NCBI GenBank assembly: GCA_037367355.1
Contig: CM074705.1
Coordinates: 1,302,001-1,366,000 of the forward strand
DNA from: Neoscytalidium dimidiatum
Lineage: Eukaryota > Ascomycota > Dothideomycetes > Botryosphaeriales > Botryosphaeriaceae
DNA length: 64,000 bases
Direction of reading: 5' to 3'
A model generated the notes under the pieces. The model did no database searches. It was not told the origin of the DNA and was given only the letters and a program-made list of their open reading frames with translations. The translations under genes and the position numbers were made by a program. The stretch's first letter is position 1, and the number at the start of each line of letters is the position of its first letter. Below are positions 58,965 through 64,000 of the stretch, piece by piece.

Positions 58965-61900
58965 TTATAAGCACAGCCTTAGACCACTCGCAGGCGCGCC
59001 GACCTGGCAGACCTCGCACACCTTGCAGACGGTGCCCTTAAACTTGGCTTGGTATTTGACGCCGCAGTACTGGCACGCGACGCTCGGTGATCCAGCATAA
59101 ATAGGTGTGAAGCTAGCAGCACAGATCTCGAAATCGGCAAAAGTGTCGAAGTCGATCTCGACCGCGTCGTTGGGGTTGCGCTCGCACACCGTTTTGATCT
59201 TACGTGCGCTCTCCTTGAACTTGGCATTGGTCGATCCGCGGTCCAGTAGGGTATTCGCGAACGACAGCGCGCTGTTGTGCTGCTTATTCTTGTGCGAGAA
59301 ATTCATGGCCGCGAACAACGCAAGCGCCTTGTGTGCGGGCTCGAGTTCCGGTACAGTGAAGTATGCCGCCAGCTCGAATGCTCGCTTCCTCGTCTCCTCA
59401 TCTAGGGATGAGATGTCTTGGCTGTTACTGGTCAGACGACGGCGTTCAAGCTCGATGCTCATGGCCAATGCGTATTGACCAGCCGTAGCGATGAGCTTCT
59501 TGGCCTCGGCAACCTCAGCTTGGGTAGTCACAGCATTAAGCAACATCAAGTGTAGGATCTTCTTGAAAACCACCACGCCGTCCTCAAGCTTGTTGCTGCG
59601 CATAGCGTTCTTTCCAGCTGCAAGTTCCGTCGCCGTGATGGATTCCAGATCACGGGGGATGAGAGGCAGTACCTTCCTGGAGTCCGTCTCAGCCGGAGTT
59701 CTCCGGACGTAGTTGATTAGCGGAGGCAAGCCGACGTTAGCAGGCAGGAACGTTCTTGAGGCTTGGTAGATTTCTTGGAACCTCCACTCGATCGGCTTGA
59801 AGTTGACAGCGCCAACTTGTCGATTGAGCAGTTGCATCGCGCTTTCGAACGAACCGCCAGCAACATGGTCTGCCGCAATGGGGGAGTTCCTTGTCCACAT
59901 ATCAGCCTCACTGCTGCCAGCACCCGCCTCTGCACTCTCGACGTTGACGAAATCATCTTCGACCTCGATGTCGTCGTCACCACCCATGTCCCAGCCAGCT
60001 GCGTCTTCGTCCTCCTCGGCGTCGTCAAATGCTCCGTTGCGCTGCGTATCGCCTTCAGTCTCAATGAGATCCTCGTCGCCGTACCCATTTGTTGCCGGTG
60101 CCAGCTCGTCAGCATCCAGCTCTTCACCCAGTAGTGCTTTCTCAAATACAGAAACACCCGAGCTCTTGACGGGCCAGTTGGCAGTGTATGTGGGAACAAC
60201 TGGCTTGGGTGGTGTGAGAGGCTCGCCAATTTCCGGAAGGGAGATCTGGTCCTCAGTAAGACCGCTGGCCTCCAGGATGTTCTGACATTCCTCTTCCAAA
60301 CCATGGGATTTGGCGAGCACGTATGCCAGAGGATCTAAAGAGTGGTTAGTTTCACAAGGATCGAAGATTTGACACGGACGGGCACTTACATTGGTCAATT
60401 TCCTGGAACATCTCGATCCTGCTTTGGACATCGCCGAGATAAATCGCATTCTGGAAGCGTGAGGTCATATCGCCACGGTGCTCAGCAATCTTAGCCATGC
60501 GAGTAAGCTTTTCCCTGTCACCAGTAGAGAGGTACAGGAAAGAGAGTTTGTCAAATGTGCGCAGCTTCTGGTACGTCATCTCGACAATCTTGTGGTTTCC
60601 GTGGGCAAGAGCCTCAGTGCTGAGACGAGTCCACAGCTTCGGTCTGTCCAACTGCTTTGCCATTTCAACGGCCACGTCAAGGTTGCCGCATTCGATTGCA
60701 AGCTCAAATCTAGTCTGTGGGTCTTGGACGAACTGAAGAGCAATCTCCGGATAGCCCTTCTTTTGCAGATAGGCAATGATGCTTTGGCCAACGAGGCTGG
60801 ATGTTTTGATAATGTTAAGCATCTCGTCATAATTGCGCTTAATGAGGGCGAGCTTGAAGCGGTATTCTGTCGGGTCGATTTGAAGTATCTTCGGTTTTGC
60901 GGAACGGTCCAAGCAGTAGACATTGCGACCTTTAACCCGAACCAAATAGACCGTATGCTCCAGTGTGCGCACAATGCCGTTGTCACCGTTCATGAGCGTG
61001 TACTTGATGTGATTTAGGGTGGAGTAGAGCAGCACGCCAGCGTCATCCCACGTGGCGCTCTTGATCCGAATGGTCTCATGCAAAGTGCTGACTTGCTCGA
61101 GGTTCTTGGTCACAATAGTGACGTTGTGCTTGCTGAGCAGTGCCGCGTGAAGACCATCGTTGGACCAGACGACGTATTTGACACCATTCACAGCGAGCTC
61201 GGCAAGGTGCTTCTTCTGCTGAATGTCGTACAGAACCACAGAGGTAGGAGTAATCAGTAAGAGGCAACCAGTGCCACCAAAATAAATATCAGTAGTGCCA
61301 TGAGGAGGCTTAATCGTTTTGGTAGTTGAGTTTGATAGATCCTTGATGTCGATCTGCTGATTGGCCTGGTTGAAGACAGCGAACCTGTTGCGGGCAACGA
61401 AGACTGCAGAATTTCCGGATCCGCGCTTGGTATCCGTAGGCTCGACAGCACCGCTGGCATCGCGAGGCAAGCTGATCAGCTCGTAGCAACCACCATCGGC
61501 AGGGGAGGTGACCAAAATGGCGCGCTCAGCCGGGTTGTACGACAAGGTCCTGGGAGGAACCCACGGGCTGCCCAGTTTCTTCAGCGACAGCATGGAGGGA
61601 GACTCGAGGTTCTTCGTGAAGTCGTAAGAGCGAACATGCTTCTCCTTGGTGATGTAGAAAAGCTGGTTTTGGTAGACGGCAGAGGCAGGCCTCTCCCGCT
61701 CGAGCTTGAACACCATCACACCATTGTCGTGGCCAGCAGCGAACAAGTTGATCTCCGGGTGTGCCGCGATGACCCAGAAGCGGTCGTTTTCCCTTTTGAA
61801 TGACTGGACTGAGGTGCGCTTATTCAAGTCCCAAACCCTAATGGACTTGTCTTCACCCACGGAGAGGATCAGATCCTGGTGCGGGTGGAACAAGCAAGCC

Positions 61901-62845
61901 GAAACATTCTGGAAGTGACCTCTGCAAGTATCGACCTCCCAAGCCTTTGTCTCACTCATTCTCCACAGCTTGACCAGCCTGTCGTCACCCGCAGACACGA
62001 TCAATGGCAGCGTTGGGTGGAAAGCAACCCAGTTGACACCGCGATCGTGACCCTCGAGCACGAACTTCACAACCGCATCAGTGTTGCCAAACATATCAGC
62101 CTGGTTTGCATTGGCGCGCGCCATTTGATCTTCGAAGGTCATCGAGGTAGGAGCGGAATGCTTCTTGCGGAGGCCTGAAATATCCCAAACGCGGACGGAC
62201 TGGTCAAGGGAGGCAGAGACAACAAGATCCTCCTTGGGGTGAAACTGCGCGCACATGGTATAGTGGTTGTGGCCGGTCATGGTGCAGACTAGGTAGTTTT
62301 GTGAGTGTGGTAAGCAACGTGTCTGGAGCACAATGGCAACATACTCAGAGAGCGGTTCTGCCAGTTCCATATCCTGATGGTCTGGTCGTCGGAGCTGGAC
62401 AGGATCCAGGGCAGCTCATGGTGGAAAAAGACGGTGCGTACGTAGTCGAGGTGGCCGTTCAGGGTGAATAGGCAGCGACGGGTCTGATAGGACCACACCT
62501 TGATTTTGTAGTCGTCTCCTCCTGAGACGAAGAGCGGCTGTGTCTTGTGAAAGTCGATACCGCGGACGGGACCGTCATGCTCTTCGAAGCGGTCAATGAG
62601 GGTGCCCATGCGGTAATCCCACAGCTGGATGGTGGACGAGTGTAAGGAGACGAGGATCCATGGCCTGTCTTGCGTTAGCGGGGAGCAGGAAAGCTGTCGA
62701 GGATTCTGAGGCGCACCGCTTGGGGTGGAAGGCAATGCCCTTCGCCCTGGACGACTTGGACTCGAACTGCACGGCGGTCAATACAGCTGTATGCGGGTGA
62801 ATGCGAGGCGCAACGTACCTTGGTGAGCATGTTCGGAGACGACAT
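58965..62845 (-). CDS. COP1: Coatomer subunit alpha (alpha-COP)
   Basis: Five exons, 62845-62819, 62766-62717, 62664-62345, 62288-60390 and 60334-58965, encode 1221 aa, the full family length. Alpha-COP is the COPI coat subunit that binds dilysine cargo tails and drives Golgi-to-ER retrieval. The N-terminus [34 protein letters not shown] and repeated WD40 units ([40 protein letters not shown]) form the first propeller. A second propeller and a helical solenoid ([20 protein letters not shown]) follow. The C-terminal domain has the acidic linker and ends in a cysteine-rich module ([30 protein letters not shown]). The intron joins [17 protein letters not shown] and others restore family sequence, so the model is well supported. 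Confidence 0.95.
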
Positions 62846-64000
62846 GTTGGATGTTCAGGGAGAAGCCGCAGCTTCAGGCAAGGCAGAGAGGGTCGCTCAG
62901 CGCCGGCCAATTCGGGGCGGTACGACGGGATGCAGAGAACGGCGAAGAAGACAGAGCGAGGGAACGGACAGCTGGTGGAGAGGGTGTGATGCGGTTCGGC
63001 GCCCAGCCAGCTTGAGCTTCGCCAGAACTACGTCCCAGTGCCTGCGCGCGCGCGGTGGACGGTGAATGTGTCCAGTATGCTTCCGATGTTCTACCGTAGC
63101 CCTGCCAAGGCCCGCTCCGGCCGTCGACGAAGAAGCTGGAGCCGCCGCCGCCGCTGCCGCCTCAGGCCTAAAACACGTGCCACGACCGGCGGAAGGCACA
63201 ACCCCGGCCCAGGCCAGCAGCGCCAGCCTGGAAGCAATGTCAAATGCAGCTCGACTGTTGAATGTCGGCCCGACCGTTTGGAGAGGCGCGCCAGTAGTGC
63301 CTGAGGCTGGATGTCTCTCCAACGGTCGCCGCTGGCCGAGTCATTGAGCGGCTGGCGACGGATGACGGCATCAATGGCACCGTCCTGCTTGCCGCCTCCC
63401 AGCGCTGTCCGCCGCGCACTCCCCCGCACGTGAGATTTCGAGGCTGCGGCGCCTCGAGGCCATAGCCCCGCCAAAAAATCAAAGCGATCACCAATTGACT
63501 CTGCATGGGGCATCCCTGATGCCTGTCGTGCGGCACGTCCACTGGCATTTCCCAAACGGCGTCGAGCGCTCGCCGGCGTGCTGATCGTGGCCGACTGATG
63601 GCTCCGAACAAGAACCCTTCGTCATGCACGCGCAGACGCCAACCACGGCCTGCATCTAGCCACCACCCAGCCTGTGATACCCCAAAAATCGCTCCTGTCG
63701 CCGCTTGTCCAGCCCTTGTCCTCACCGGCTGCCGTCCAGAGCGACATCACGCCGCCGCCGCTCCGCCACTGCGAACCACACTTTTGCGCCGCGACTCCTC
63801 CCCGGCTGCGTCGTGAACGCCTGTAGCCCTGCCTGCGACCGAGTCCCGCCAGTTCCATCTTGCGCTATTCGTCATCTCCTCTGCGCCGCCGTGCTTTGTC
63901 CGGGCTCCTCCTGCGCAAACATACGACATACCCTACCCCTCGTCCTCGGGGCCTTGGTAGGCCCTATACGCCTCTGCTGCCTGGCCCAGGGTAACCAAGC
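62846..64000. promoter_or_regulatory. Upstream region of COPA to the window end
   Basis: About 1.15 kb, GC-rich, containing the COPA promoter and leader. Open frames on both strands are short and unrecognised. A divergent gene may start right of the window, but nothing in the visible part proves it. Confidence 0.5.

Overview
This window is nuclear DNA of a filamentous ascomycete (Pezizomycotina). The genes have mostly short introns (about 47-100 bp) with fungal splice sites, sit on both strands, and belong to families typical of that group: Atg26-type sterol glucosyltransferase with PH and GRAM domains, HAM1-like protein, DUF6536 membrane protein, RED splicing factor and a secreted GH43. A Tc1/mariner transposon at 10.4-11.4 kb is mutated in the way repeat-induced point mutation (RIP) acts, which also fits. 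The class within Pezizomycotina cannot be decided from this piece alone. All exon coordinates below were worked out by hand from reading frames, splice consensus and remembered family conservation. Every spliced CDS given here is a whole number of codons.

Left part (1-14.6 kb): the 3' end of diphthine synthase DPH5, a four-exon PRISE-type short-chain reductase (1.2-2.7 kb), and the five-exon sterol 3-beta-glucosyltransferase ATG26 (4.3-8.8 kb). A gene-poor stretch with a microsatellite and the RIP-dead transposon follows, then a HAM1-like lipid-binding-fold protein on the minus strand (12.3-14.6 kb).

Middle part (14.6-38.4 kb): malic enzyme (six exons), an intronless F-box/2EXR-like protein, a triose-phosphate-transporter-family membrane transporter, RED (minus), a secreted GH43 arabinanase/arabinofuranosidase-like enzyme, an AT-rich gene-empty block (29.9-33.1 kb), a classical five-exon SDR (minus), and a TBC-domain Rab GAP.

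Right part (38.4-64 kb): two large gene deserts (38.4-45.7 and 47.0-53.5 kb) flank a glutamine/proline-rich, probably nuclear protein. The first desert is GC-rich and full of short tandem repeats. Then, all on the minus strand, come a large DUF6536 membrane protein, a small protein with a C-terminal hydrophobic anchor, and the coatomer alpha subunit (COPA), whose upstream region runs to the window end.

Most genes are housekeeping genes of unrelated pathways: translation-factor modification, sterol glucoside synthesis, anaplerosis/NADPH supply, splicing, Golgi transport and Rab regulation. I see no biosynthetic cluster and no defence or other coordinated system. The most interesting items are the RIP-killed transposon, the unidentified conserved-looking proteins, the AIM-like motif in Atg26, some unusual introns and the repeat-rich desert.
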